A stretch of DNA of 64,000 bases, taken from NCBI GenBank assembly GCA_003952965.2, contig CM025851.1:30776664-30840663 (forward strand), written 5' to 3'. The position numbers were made by a program, and so were the translations under genes. Source of the stretch: Morella rubra. Its lineage: Eukaryota; Streptophyta; Magnoliopsida; Fagales; Myricaceae. Shown here piece after piece: positions 21,070 to 31,639 of this stretch; the first letter of the stretch is position 1; every line of letters starts with the position of its first letter. A model generated the notes under the pieces. It searched no databases, was not told where the DNA came from, and saw only the letters and a program-made list of their open reading frames with translations.

Positions 21070-21960
21070 CTACCTCTTCCTTTTCTTATTTCCAGTAAAA
21101 TCGGCTCTATTAAACCCTCTTAGATCATTAGTGGTCTCAGCTGAGTTCTGCTTTTTCAAAGCTTTCCTTCCTCCAGATCCAAATTTTGAACTTCTTTGTT
21201 CTCTTTTCTGCTGTTTCTTTCTGTTTATAGGACCTCGTTTTGCTTTCCCTCCAGAACGATCTCCTGGGGCCACACCTGGTCTCTTCTTATCTGACTTCTC
21301 AAATACTTTACCATCCTCAAAGTCCAAATCCATCTCAACATCTCTCTCACCCCCTGCAAACCCGCTCTGCTGCCTCTGCTTCCTCCACTTCTTAACAGAC
21401 TCTATTTCATCCTTTTTCTGCTTTGTTCTCTCTTTCAGCTTCTGTGCCTGAATCTCTTTAGATAGTCTCTTGGCCTCCCTGGCCTTCCTTCTCTCCTCAG
21501 CCTCTTCAATTTTCTTCTTTTCTGCCAAAAGCCGGCCTTTTACTTTCACCATGTGTGAATCTGTCTTCACCATCTCAGCATAATAGTCTGACGGCCTGAG
21601 AAACGGGAGGCCCATTGACTGAAACTTTTCAAAGGCCTGCCTAGTTCCCTCCAAAGCCTGTGTATAGAAAGCAAGCTCTCTTGCCAGGTCATCATTCACA
21701 TCCACCTCTTGCTCTTGATTGATATCAAGAGAGAGCTTGTGTATCCATCCCACATTTTCTGGCCAGCTAATATCTCCAAGTTTATCAAGGAGGCCTTCTC
21801 GGTTGTATATTGAGTTCTTTGCAGGTTCAGTCAATCTCACATCTCCATCCTCTTCTGACTCCGATTCAGATTGAGATGCTTCTTCACTGTGATCTTCGAT
21901 ATTACCATCTTCCATCGTATCCTCATCATAAACAACTCGTTGTTTATCGAATACCCCCAT
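21070..21960 (-). CDS. EBP2: rRNA-processing protein EBP2 homolog
   Basis: A single coding exon for 296 residues. The family (EBNA1-binding protein 2 / yeast Ebp2) is a nucleolar factor needed for 27S pre-rRNA processing and 60S subunit assembly. The N-terminus is acidic (residues about 13-45), followed by the conserved block with the NREGLLDKLGDISWPE motif and then FLRPSDYYAEMVK with SHMVKVK. A long charged, probably coiled-coil segment (about 140-195) follows, and the tail is basic, ending GNKKRKR, which fits nucleolar targeting. The start at 21,960 matches the usual MGVFDKQR-like beginning, and an AG acceptor lies just upstream (21,971-21,970), so an upstream non-coding exon is likely. Length is close to the plant orthologs I recall. 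No defects seen. Confidence 0.93.
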   Translation of the reverse strand: MGVFDKQRVVYDEDTMEDGNIEDHSEEASQSESESEEDGDVRLTEPAKNSIYNREGLLDKLGDISWPENVGWIHKLSLDINQEQEVDVNDDLARELAFYTQALEGTRQAFEKFQSMGLPFLRPSDYYAEMVKTDSHMVKVKGRLLAEKKKIEEAEERRKAREAKRLSKEIQAQKLKERTKQKKDEIESVKKWRKQRQQSGFAGGERDVEMDLDFEDGKVFEKSDKKRPGVAPGDRSGGKAKRGPINRKKQQKREQRSSKFGSGGRKALKKQNSAETTNDLRGFNRADFTGNKKRKR

Positions 21961-22143
21961 TCAATAGACCTATCATAAACCAAAAAGAGTGCAGGCTAGT
22001 GAGCAGGAGAAGATATTTTCTTCATTGCGTATTTGGGAAGGGGGGGAGGGGGGGGAAGACATGAAAGAATTTGTCAAAGACTATGATAGAAGCTGAATAA
22101 TTTCATCAATGCTTCCTTCCCTTTTCTTTCTCCTGAACAGAAA

Positions 22144-22440
22144 AGGCCAAACAATTAGTTGAAATTTTTCAAAGGACCTTTATCAGTTACATAAGCCTAC
22201 ATACTTAACATTTTTCTTATAAAGCCAATTCCTAGCCTACATCCTTCACCAAAGCTCTAGAAAATCAATTCCTATAGACCTGTTAACAAGATGAATTTTT
22301 TCCTAGTTGGCTGATAGACTATTTGAATGCTAAAATGGCACTATCGGACAATGCTCACTGTCTTAGTGGCTGAATGTCTGCATAGTGTACACACACACCT
22401 GAATTGGCGAGTAAAATTCAATAACAAGAACAACAATAAC
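22144..22440. repeat. Duplicated segment, copy 2 (partner at 1-297)
   Basis: Near-identical to 1-297. It lies upstream of EBP2 in the putative 5'-UTR intron. The 28 bases at 22,061-22,088 (ATGAAAGAATTTGTCAAAGA and onward) are also found at 1,707-1,734, beyond the viral fossil, so more than one piece of this intron was copied to the lectin region. Confidence 0.85.
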
Positions 22441-23114
22441 AATGACATTACTCGCACTTGTTATAGTTCCGACATGGAAAATTGTTAAGCCAAAAACCAT
22501 GTTAGATAATAGATAAAGATCAAATGTACTGTGAATTTATATGAAACTACTCTTATAACCTTTAGGTTCCCCATATTCTGCATCCCTACCCTCAGAATTA
22601 CACATCACTAGCCAAAATCAGTCGGGAATAACCAATAACACTATATCCTACAACAGCAATGATGAAGACTGCACATAAAACCTGACACTTTCAAATTTAC
22701 AATATATGCATCTTCAACCAAGGTTGTACAAATCATTAAGCCAAGCAGGAATCTCTACAATCGTCAGTAAATTTATACAGTTATACCCCATTCTACGCTC
22801 CTTTATCTAGTTTCTCGCTAAGATAATCTCAGCATTCTAGAGCTTCACAGAAAACCCTTAAACCCTTCAGCGTTTTGGGGCTTTAAAAAAGAGGACCAGC
22901 AATATATAAATTCCAAATCCCACGCGTCTTCGGGTGTTCCAATTCACATTAGCTCTATACACAATTCCTTCCTTTCTTTTACTCAGCCTCCCAAACTTAC
23001 TCGCCAGCCAAACACTGAAGGAGGGCAAAATAATGAAGAATCGGAGATAGTTGTTCTAAATAAACGTGAGAAACTTGCAAAAAATAAAAATTAAAGAGAT
23101 ATCAGAAACCAATA

Positions 23115-23240
23115 AGTAAGGGTGGGTACAGGAACCAGAACCGGAATGGGTACCCACCGGAATCCAAAAATTAGTTCCAGTTCCGTTTCGGTTCAATAGG
23201 TGGGCTTTTTTGGCCAGGTTCTAATTTTCTAAAAACCAAA
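23115..23240. repeat. hAT-like terminal fragment
   Basis: AAGGGTGGGTACAGGAACC followed by alternating GGAACCGGAAT-type words and a partial inverted copy resembles the subterminal region of plant hAT elements. No second terminus was found. It lies in the putative EBP2 5'-UTR intron. Confidence 0.35.
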
Positions 23241-23549
23241 ATGCAGACTAAAGTAAAGTTCTTCGAATAAAATCGAATCCAGCAAAAGTCCCATAAATAC
23301 AACACTAACATATTTGCACCTATAAGGTCGACCAAAACACCAACTAAAATCCTCCAAGCTGAAAACCCCAAAACATCAACTAAAATCTACATTTTCTAGA
23401 TCCAAATAAACACAACACTCATATTTGCAGGTATAAGCTTGACCAAATTATCCAGATCAAATCCCGAAATCGTTAATCAAAAAACCCCAAAGCATAGTTC
23501 ATTTGTTCTCATTATCTAATGTTCTACATTAAGAGCAAAATAATCATAC

Positions 23550-24060
23550 CTTAAGGTGGCTGGAACCCGAGCGGTGTGAGAGAGAGAGAGAGAGAGATCG
23601 GGGATGGGGATTAGAGAGAGCGAGAGGAGCGGTCGATGACTCGTTGGCGGCGGCTCAAGGTGGCTGGAAGCCCGAACGGCTGAACCTGCCCGGTGAGAGA
23701 GATCAGGGGGAGATTCGCGAGAATGTTTGAGAAGGGGGAGAAGGCCGAATAAGGTTTTGGCCGGAATCTTTGCCCAACCTTAATGAGCATAAGTTCCTGA
23801 AGTTGTGTCCCAGGGAATTCCAGACAATAACCTTAACCTGACACAGCTGTTGCGTGCCCGAGAGTCTGAACAAAAATCTAAAACCCTAAAACCTAACGCT
23901 GAAAGAGGCTGAGATAAACAGAGAGAAAATTCTAGAAAAAAAAAAACTTTTGAACTGCTCATCGGGCCAAAAAAAAAAAAGAGAGAGCTGCGCATCGGGC
24001 TGTGATTGAATTGGTCTAGAAGGAAGCCCAATGCAAAACTTTAGTTTATTGGATTGGGCT
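23550..24060 (-). promoter_or_regulatory. Predicted EBP2 promoter and non-coding first exon (telo-box, site II)
   Basis: Read on the minus strand, two site II elements (TGGGCY) occur at 24,025-24,030 (as AGCCCA on plus) and at 24,055-24,060 (TGGGCT on plus). A telo-box AAACCCTAA lies at 23,881-23,889 on plus. This pair of motifs is known to mark plant ribosomal-protein and ribosome-biogenesis promoters, which fits EBP2. A donor-like AAG/GTATG lies at 23,550-23,549 on minus, and an acceptor lies just before the EBP2 ATG, so a 5'-UTR intron of about 1.6 kb is inferred. A GA tract (23,579-23,597) falls in the predicted leader. Confidence 0.6.
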
Positions 24061-24104
24061 ACGAGAATCCCAATGCATGTACTTCTTACAATTTAAATTA
24101 AAAA

Positions 24105-24360
24105 TATTGCTTATGTTTGGTCTCAAAAAAATTTAAAAAAATTTTTATAATTACCTTTTCATCGATTTTAATACTTTTTTACAAATTCCAATAACTTTTT
24201 ACAAACTCTAACAATTTTTAACAAACTTTTTACAAACTCCAATAACTTTTAACAAACTTTTCACTAATCTCAAGAGAATCTACACTATCTCCAAAATAAA
24301 AAAAAAATATATATATATATATATATTTTTTCAAAACCAAACCAAACATAGCCAGTATTT
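24105..24360. mobile_element. MITE-like dispersed repeat, copy 1 (partner near 63,430-63,690)
   Basis: The ends TATGTTTGGT and ACCAAACATA form an inverted pair. The interior is a run of related words such as CTTTTTACAAACTCCAATAA, followed by TCAAGAGAATCTACACTA. The same order occurs at 63,430-63,690 (TTTTTACAAACTATAACAAC, TCAAGAGAATCTATACTAAC, ACCAAACATAG). A hAT-like origin is likely from the TTTGG-type ends. It lies upstream of the EBP2 promoter. Confidence 0.65.
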
Positions 24361-24599
24361 GTAAAAAGTTGATGAAATTTTTTGAAGATATTTAACTATA
24401 TATTAATTTTTAGTAGAGTTTGTGAAAAAAAAAATGAGAGAAATGATTTGATAAAAATTTTAAAATTAAAAACAATTGGGGTTTCGTTAAAAGTATAAGT
24501 AGATATTGATGGAGTTTTTTTTAAAAAAAAATAAATATTAGAGTTTGTGTTGCAATTTTTTGAATTTTGGATGTTTGGCTGCAAATTATTTTAGTTTCA

Positions 24600-25636
24600 A
24601 TATATTTCCTCAAACGGGTGAATATTTGTTATTGCCAACATCACCGCGGGGAGAGTATAGGCCAGGTAATACAGAACTGAAACTTTTTTGAACAAAAAAA
24701 CAACAGTTTTTGCAAATTTTATCAGTTCAACTACAGTTTTAAAAGTAAGATCCTAATAAGTCCTAATAAACAATTCACATTTAGCTATCGCGTTGATCCT
24801 CTACAATTGATACTCACCAACGGAGACAGAATTAGGAGAGGGAAGTAGAGGCAACTGTGAATCTGCCACTCATCCCAAAAACTTAAACTAATAAAAAAAT
24901 TTATTATTTGAATTATATTCTCTAACAGCGATATCCTTTAACTCAAAAAGTTGTTTTTATCAAATATTGTTTTATATATATATAGATATATTTTTGGCAT
25001 CTTACCCCTCCAAAATATATTTATGTGAAAATGACCCTTCGAAATATAAATCCTAACTTCGTCAGTGCTCCCGGCATATAACGTATAGAATTAATCTGGT
25101 TCTCCCAACGTCTCATAGGTGTTTTTTGAGGGGATGCTATCAAACAATGTCCTAGCGCCAGAGCCATTGCAAGCTGCAAGCATTGGATCGGTCATATTTA
25201 TATGGTAGTTAATGATAAAATAACAATGGGTTATTGGATTGAAACGTATGGACCTGAAACCATACCAATTTATAGGACCACTGCTTAGACATTAAAGGTA
25301 AGTAATTTGTTGTTGAAAATCCAAAGTTTTTATTGCCCGTAAAAGGAAAATAAGAAAAAGAATCCTGCGCGCCATAAAGTCATCATATCAACTTTTACTC
25401 TTATGGTATGTTTGGTAGGGAGAGAATGTGGAGGAAAAATAAAAAGAAGGGAGGAAAATAGAGATACTGAGATAGGATAGGATTTTCGCTAGTTTGGTAG
25501 GAAAGGAAGAATTACAGGGTTAAAGAGCATAAACTAGACGTATACTGTCTTCCTTAATTTGTTGTTTCTTGATCTAAGTGGGGACGAGTTAACATGTTTT
25601 GCACAAATTGAACATATATAGGCATTAGGTGGAATC
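24600..25636. other. No recognised gene
   Basis: AT-rich sequence. A partial TATGTTTGGTAGG motif near 25,405 resembles one end of a hAT-type MITE. Nothing else could be supported. Confidence 0.4.
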
Positions 25637-26420
25637 TTTTTTTTTTTTTTTGCTAAATAAAGACCTTCCAATTACTGAAAAGTATAGTTGCTAAGCATAT
25701 CACAGTTCCGAATATGGTCGGAAATACTAGAAACAGAAATAAGACCAACCAAAGCACTACTAGCAGCCCATTGCTTATTTAGCAAGCAATGAGCTAATCT
25801 ATTACATCTACGCGACACCCACACAATTTGCCATTCCTTGATTTAGCGAGATCGCTCTTGATCAGCTCCACTGAAGCTTCAATAGCCCAGCAATCAGTCA
25901 TTTCAGCAGACAAAACCTCTTTGCAAAGAACCAAAGAATCACATTCGAAGTCCACAAAGTGACACCGATGCCTCCTAGCCAAAGCCATTGCTTCCGCTAT
26001 CGCCAAGGCTTCACTAATAAGCAAGTCCATAGCAGCAAAACATTCCGTGTATACCATATAGAAAAAATTGAGAGAATCTCTGACCGAGATAGTTACGTAA
26101 CACCCATTAAAACGGATGGCCACATCCAAGTTAACTTTCAAACTACCATTACAAGGAGGAAACCACCTCAACCGAGCACCTTGACTCGCCACCAACCAAG
26201 CATGAGCATGTTCAAAATACCGCCTCCAAATCATAGAGATCAAAACTCTGGTGTCAACCTGAGCGTTTTCATGGATTAATTTGTTACGGGCATACCAAAG
26301 GTAGTCTACAACGATTACGTTAGGTAAATTCACTCAGGTGGCCTGTCGCAAAAGATTTCTCGTCATCACCCAAAAAAATTGATCGTGAGCTTCACAACAA
26401 GAAACAACAAAAGACGAACA
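25637..26420 (-). mobile_element. L1-type LINE, 3' remnant with RNase H domain
   Basis: On the minus strand an open frame (26,333-25,794) starts in the linker after RT (DYLWYARNKLIHE) and continues into an RNase H domain with VNLDVA, ISEALAIAEAMALA and FECDSLVL, which supply the D-E-D type acidic positions. This is the C-terminal arrangement of plant L1-clade ORF2 proteins. The frame ends near 25,794; a further stretch and a run of about 15 A (T on plus, 25,637-25,651) close the element. RT, endonuclease and ORF1 are missing, so it is a 5'-truncated copy. Confidence 0.8.
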
Positions 26421-28824
26421 TATTGTCGTATAAATGATTCATGTTATGATATTCGCTAATTAGGGTCTAGTGTATCTATGGATATGTGATTCAGATACGT
26501 CGAGGAACTAACGTATATTCACAGCCTTATATGTCTTTCTGCTTATCCCAATGATATATTGCAGAAAGTTTCCTGCTTGCTTTTTCTTTCCGGCCGGTCC
26601 CCTCAATATTCCTCCCTAAAACTTCAGGCATGCTGAATATTGCTGATTGAATAGTTGAGGATGCGATTGGACTTTTTCCTCCCGAGAAAAAGAAGCATGC
26701 GGATCCATGGCTCCATATGTCAACATATATACGCCTGAGCAATTGACTCACTTCCCATCGAAGAATCTAAACGCAGCTATCTAAGACCAGTAGGTGCCAA
26801 AGCCGGCCGGCCAACTCCAACTTGTATGGAGGGACCGCAGTCTGCAGATACCGCAGATAGAGACCGCGCGCGCGACGAAAGACTTCAAAGCTGCCAGTGA
26901 CTAGAAAGCTACGTTGGGTATCCATAAAGGTTGCCTTTTTATCAAGAATAAACAAGATGATAAGGATTCCAAATATCCTTACCATGCATGTATCGGAGAG
27001 TATATATCAGTTTTCAGAATAGGTCCCTAGCTAGCAAAATTTGCATGCTGTCGATCGCCTGTCCTCCATTTCTTTTTCCTTTCACCCTACGTTTTCCTAT
27101 TAAGTTTCTTGGAAAATGCAAATTCATTTTGCTGATCAACATGCATCTCTGCGCACAACAGATCAGGTCTAAACCGATCTTCAGTTTTCTTTTTCCTCTG
27201 GGGTAGGTACATTTGGGGCTCATCATGGTGATATTTTCACAAAATTTCTCATTGGAAACGAGGGCAATATAAGCACAGAATTACTTCCGGCCTTTTGAAA
27301 CACTCTCATTTCTGCAATTGCTTCCTTTTGGTAAATAATTCTTCCTCATTAGTTGCATGGCGCCGTGCGGTGCTGACCCGTCCAGATCAGTAACTTTCTC
27401 TCATCAAAAGATGGCACAGATTCCCATCATCCTTGAGTATAGTCCGACTGAAACTTTTTGAGCGTCTGATCGTGGCTCTAAAGAATCCTTACAGACTTGT
27501 CTACCTTATGACCACCATCTCGAGCCAAAGGTCACCCCATGCAGGTCCAACTTGCAATCATGGACAGTGAGAAGAGGGAAAGAGGACCATAAAGCTGTTG
27601 AAATAGAAAGAAAGTGCATCTAGCTGGAGAGATAAATTCGATGTCTGGAATACGTGGATGATAAGGATTCAGTATCAGGAAGATCATGACATGCATCGAT
27701 CTTATATATTCCACGAACTCTGACTTCGATATTTTTTCCTATCTTAACTCTATATAACATATATTGTGCCCAAATATTCTCACACTCCATATATATTCCC
27801 ATGCACTTAAAGCTAGATTTTCATTAGAAAGGTTGCAAATTAACGCAAGTTATCTCAACGAGCAGAGGAAAAGCAACCAAACTATATACGTCTCGTTTCA
27901 TTCTATATACGTAAAAAACCTCCTGGAATCCATAGATCACTATACCACGTAAGGCCTAAACTACAACTTCAAATCGCAATCCCTATACCATAAATGGATG
28001 TGGGAGATGATTTTAGAAAAAACAATATACATGGCAACCTATGCAAAAATGCAGCTACAAGACAACGTTCCCTTTATTACTTCTCAAATTAATTAAGGTG
28101 CTTTTCTGTGTTCGAACGTACGTACTGTAAATGACATGATCTGAATACCTTCTCAGCCAACTCTTCGTTGGTGTCTTTACACGTGAGTAATGCAAAAAGA
28201 TTAGGTCACTGCTGGTTCAAGGTACCTGACCAGCTTCATTTCCTTTTAACAGTACTTTGTCGCGCGCCAATCAACCATGACCTTCACATTTATATAGTGG
28301 AAGTTTGATTTCCACAGCAAATCAATTTTCTCGCCTTCTCTTGATTGCACTTTTGTACAATTTATGAGGAAATTTTACAGCTAATGAATAAAGCCAAAAA
28401 GCAGAAAGAGTCCGGACAGACGAGAATCCAGCCAAAAGTGCAGGCATTGATTTTTCCTCTACGTATCATTTCAGTTGCAATGGGTAAAACATGTTTCTCT
28501 CTGTTCATGAAATTCCTGAATAGCCCGAAAATCCGGCAACAGAAAGCGGGAAAGAAGAGGGCGAGAACAATGAGATGGAAATAGACAGAGGAACAATTTC
28601 TCTTCAAAAGAGGATTTGACGGAGTACTTAGATTTATATCTTGGGGTGCCCGTCTCAAAACCATTCAATTACCTTGAAATTAGTGACAGGAAACCACGTT
28701 TCTTTTGAAGGTTTAAGCGGCCTACACCGAACCTGTTAATTTCCTGCAGGAAGAAGGAATTCCCGTTTCAGAAAGCGAGCTGTATGCAAAAAGAGAAGGC
28801 AAGGAGAGGACGAGAAAATATTGA
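26421..28824. other. No recognised gene
   Basis: Several open frames of 60-100 codons exist on both strands (for example 28,362-28,664 minus), but none resembles a known family. A TATA-like TTTATATAGTGG occurs near 28,290. This could be upstream regulatory sequence of the RADIALIS-like gene or contain an unrecognised non-coding transcript. Confidence 0.35.
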
Positions 28825-29024
28825 GTCTAAAGGAAGACTATGCAAAGAGATTTAAAGTCACGATTGTGATTTTAAAATGAATTTTCAAGAGTTAAGATAA
28901 ATCCAGTAGTCATTTTATCTCGCATGCCTCATTAAATGAGGTAATCAAATCTCCTAACTCTTGAATGTTCATTTTAAAATCGTAGCTGTAACTTTGAATT
29001 CTTTGCACTATCTTTTTTTTAGAC
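28825..29024. mobile_element. Foldback MITE upstream of the RADIALIS-like gene
   Basis: Two arms of about 80 bp are imperfect reverse complements. The left contains GACTATGCAAAGAGATT, GATTTTAAAATGAA and CAAGAGTTAAGA; the right contains the complements AACTCTTGAATGTTCATTTT and TTTGCACTATC. The loop is about 30-40 bp. The element ends about 250 bp before the TATA box of the gene at 29,391. Transcripts would form a long imperfect hairpin. Confidence 0.75.
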
Positions 29025-29274
29025 CTTATTCGTTTTCGAAAAGGACAACCAGTGAAAATTGACTAGGGATAAAAATTTCATGGACAGAGGATTTCCGTGG
29101 AGTTTGGGTAATTCTCGAGGCTTAAACCCATCCCAAATCCGCTCAACTACCTGGAAAGTAGAAAAGAAACCGCGTATGATTCTACAGGTCCCATGGTTTT
29201 GCTTGGAAAGTAATTAATTATAACTGAGAAAAGAGAAACAAACCCACAGGCCCACCTTCCTGCTTTCCCTTCCT

Positions 29275-29286
29275 CTATAAAAGGGG
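29275..29286 (+). promoter_or_regulatory. TATA box of the RADIALIS-like gene
   Basis: CTATAAAAGGGG lies 116 bp before the chosen ATG. Transcription would start near 29,305-29,310, giving a leader of about 80-90 nt. Confidence 0.75.
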
Positions 29287-29390
29287 CAGCAATGGCACTC
29301 TCTTTGCTCAAACAATCCTAATAACGCTAGCTTCTCCGTTCTTTCTTGTTTTCCTAATTTGTATTTGAAGTCTTGGCAGAATCAGCAAGA

Positions 29391-29843
29391 ATGGCGTCAG
29401 GCTCGACTAATTGGACAGCGAAGCAAAACAAACTGTTCGAGAATGCTCTGGCCATATATGACAAGGAGACCCCAGACCGGTGGCACAATCTAGCTAGGGC
29501 AGTGGGTGGAAAAACCGTGGAGGAAGTGAAGAGGCATTATGAGGTTCTTGTGGAAGATGTCAGGCAGATTGAGACTGGCCAAGTCCCCCTGCCCAATTAC
29601 AGAAAGACTGGGGGAAGCACCAAAGCTTACAATAATCACATGGATGATCAAGAACTAAGGTAATGCTATCAGCTATATACATATATATTCGATCACCATA
29701 TTGGATTAGCTTAGAATCTGTCAAAATATTACCGTTGAATATTGTATCTTCTTCTTCTTGTCGATCGCCGGAGAAATTTAATCCCAGACTGATCAACACA
29801 ATTATTTATCGCGCGCAGGCTGAAGAGTCTGAGGCTCCAATGA
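29391..29843 (+). CDS. RADIALIS-like SANT/MYB protein
   Basis: Small single-repeat MYB-related transcription regulator of the RADIALIS / RSM family (nuclear, antagonist of MYB-type partners in shoot and flower development). Exon 1 is 29,391-29,659 and exon 2 is 29,819-29,843; the split codon AG/G and GT-AG borders join in frame to give 97 residues ending RLKSLRLQ, the expected family tail. The SANT domain holds [30 protein letters not shown] and [12 protein letters not shown], followed by GQVPLPNYR. The start at 29,391 (ATGGCGTCAG) is preferred because the frame upstream has only a TTG. The intron position is that of known RL genes. No defects seen. Confidence 0.93.
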
Positions 29844-30511
29844 ATCCAGCAGAAAGCTGCTGCCATACGCTGAAAAATGAGTCCAACAGAGTGAGCGCTT
29901 TCATATGCAAATGCAGCAATCCATGAATAAGATGCTGTTAGATATCTAGTTTTTACTTTTTCTTATTGTTATATATATGGTCTCCATTTACGCTTGTCAA
30001 AGGAACAGTCATTTCTGCAGTGACTCTTTCGTGGTTATACCTTTGTAATTGATCCGAATTGATGGCATGTCCATTTTGTTTTAATGCAGTCTCTCCAATT
30101 TCAGCATTTTGCTCTTCTTTTCACTCAGACTGCCATGTATATATATAACAATATTATCACTAATCGGGACTCGGGAGCTCTTAATTATACCTTCTTTTGT
30201 CTATAATATTTTTTTGGAATAAATATGCTAGCACCCACGTACTTGTGCTTTTTTTTCGATCCGATTTTAGGACATAAGTTTTTAATTTTTTTAAATTTAA
30301 TATAAAATATTCTGAGACCCATGTCCATTTTTTCAACTTAATTTTTTATCAAAAATTATGGCGTGACTCTCTAATGCATATGAAGGAGTTAGATAATAAA
30401 AATAATAAAAACAACTTAACAATAAAATAAATGTGTTAATATATATATATAAAGAACAAGAAAATTAAAACATTAATTCAAATTATACTTTTATATTATT
30501 TTTTAGGCTTC

Positions 30512-31055
30512 ATTAGTCCACTAGTCCCTGCTGAGGTATGACCAAATCTCAAACTGGTCCCTAAGGTTTATTTCGTCATAAACTAGCCCTTTAGGAATCA
30601 TTCATGTCCTATAATGGTCATTCTGTCAACTCTGCTGGCTCTATTAACGGAATAAATCTCATACGACTAACAAGGACACATCCCACCAATCGTAAACAGT
30701 CACGTGTTCTCAATTCACTCAAACTGTCAAGTTGGAGTGGCTGGTATTGATTTAAAATCCACATCGAATTGTTTACATCAAGACCTAAAACACCAACTCG
30801 TATACTCCATATTGGACAAATTTTTTGTTAAGACAATAAAGCCAAAGTGGCTTGGAGCTACATAGCTACTTGTGATTGATGGCGATGTGTCTCCATTAAT
30901 CACGTGAGATGTATTCCATTAAAAGGGTCAACTGAGTTAACAGAATGATCACTCTAAAACACAAAGAATTCCTCAAGGGCTAGTTTAAGACGAAAGAAAC
31001 TTATGGACCAATTGGAGATTCAGCCATACCCTAGGGACTAGCATACTAATTAAGC
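30512..31055. mobile_element. Long-TIR MITE (MULE-like)
   Basis: About 95 bp at each end are imperfect inverted repeats. The left has ACTAGTCCCTGCTGAGG, AACTGGTCCCTAAGG and ATAAACTAGCCCTTTAGG; the right has CTCAAGGGCTAGTTTAAGAC, ATGGACCAATTGGAGATT and CCTAGGGACTAGC. The interior of about 350 bp is non-coding. The wording (CTAGTCCC, TTGGTCC) is close to the neighbouring MITE at 31,135, so the two may be related. No clear target duplication was found, so the edges are approximate. Confidence 0.75.
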
Positions 31056-31134
31056 TTAGTTTTTTATTATTTTAAGAATAAATACACTAATTTGTTTAGG
31101 GGTCTTGACATTTTGTATCCCTATTTATTATTTT

Positions 31135-31625
31135 GGAAAAATTACTCACCAGTCCCTATGGTTTCACGTTGTGACAAATTGGTCCTTGTGGTTTCTACTT
31201 GAACAATTTAGTCCTTATAGTCAGCAAACCGTTGCACAATGGTCCTTTCGTCCATCCTCCCTTGAAGTTATTAACAGAGCACGCTGACGTGTCCAAAATT
31301 TTTCATGTAGACATAGATGAGCCAGCAATTTTCACACATGGAATTCCAAGTCACAAAAAAAAAAAAAAAACAAATTATTTTTTATTTTTAAAATTTTATG
31401 TGAGTTGGCATTCCACATGCATGTAAATATCTGCCAGCTCATCAATGTCCCCTTGGCAAATGTTGGATACGCCAACTTGCTCCGTTAGTGACTTCACGGT
31501 GGAATAGACAGAGGGACCACCCTGGAACGATTTGCTGATCACAGAGACTAAATTGTTCAAGTTGAAATCACAAGGACCAATTTGTTACAACATGAAATCA
31601 CAAGGGTCGTTTGAGAAATTTTTTC
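31135..31625. mobile_element. Long-TIR MITE (MULE-like) with 9-bp TSD
   Basis: The TIRs of about 75 bp include ACAAATTGGTCCTTGTGGTT on the left and the complement AATCACAAGGACCAATTTGT on the right. The flanks TATTATTTT and AATTATTTT are a 9-bp direct repeat with one mismatch. The inner part has a poly(A) stretch (about 31,356-31,371) and no coding sequence. Confidence 0.8.
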
Positions 31626-31639
31626 AATTATTTTTATCA

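Noticed and set aside
21029-22064. Plus-strand frames over EBP2 (for example 140 codons at 21,029)
   Set aside because: Antisense of EBP2; composition reflects the lysine- and glutamate-rich coding strand.
24960-25080. Dinucleotide AT stretch as a virus insertion edge
   Set aside because: No viral peptide blocks adjoin it on either side.
29373-29391. Upstream start giving MAESAR before the RADIALIS-like protein
   Set aside because: The first codon there is TTG; the ATG at 29,391 matches the usual family start.
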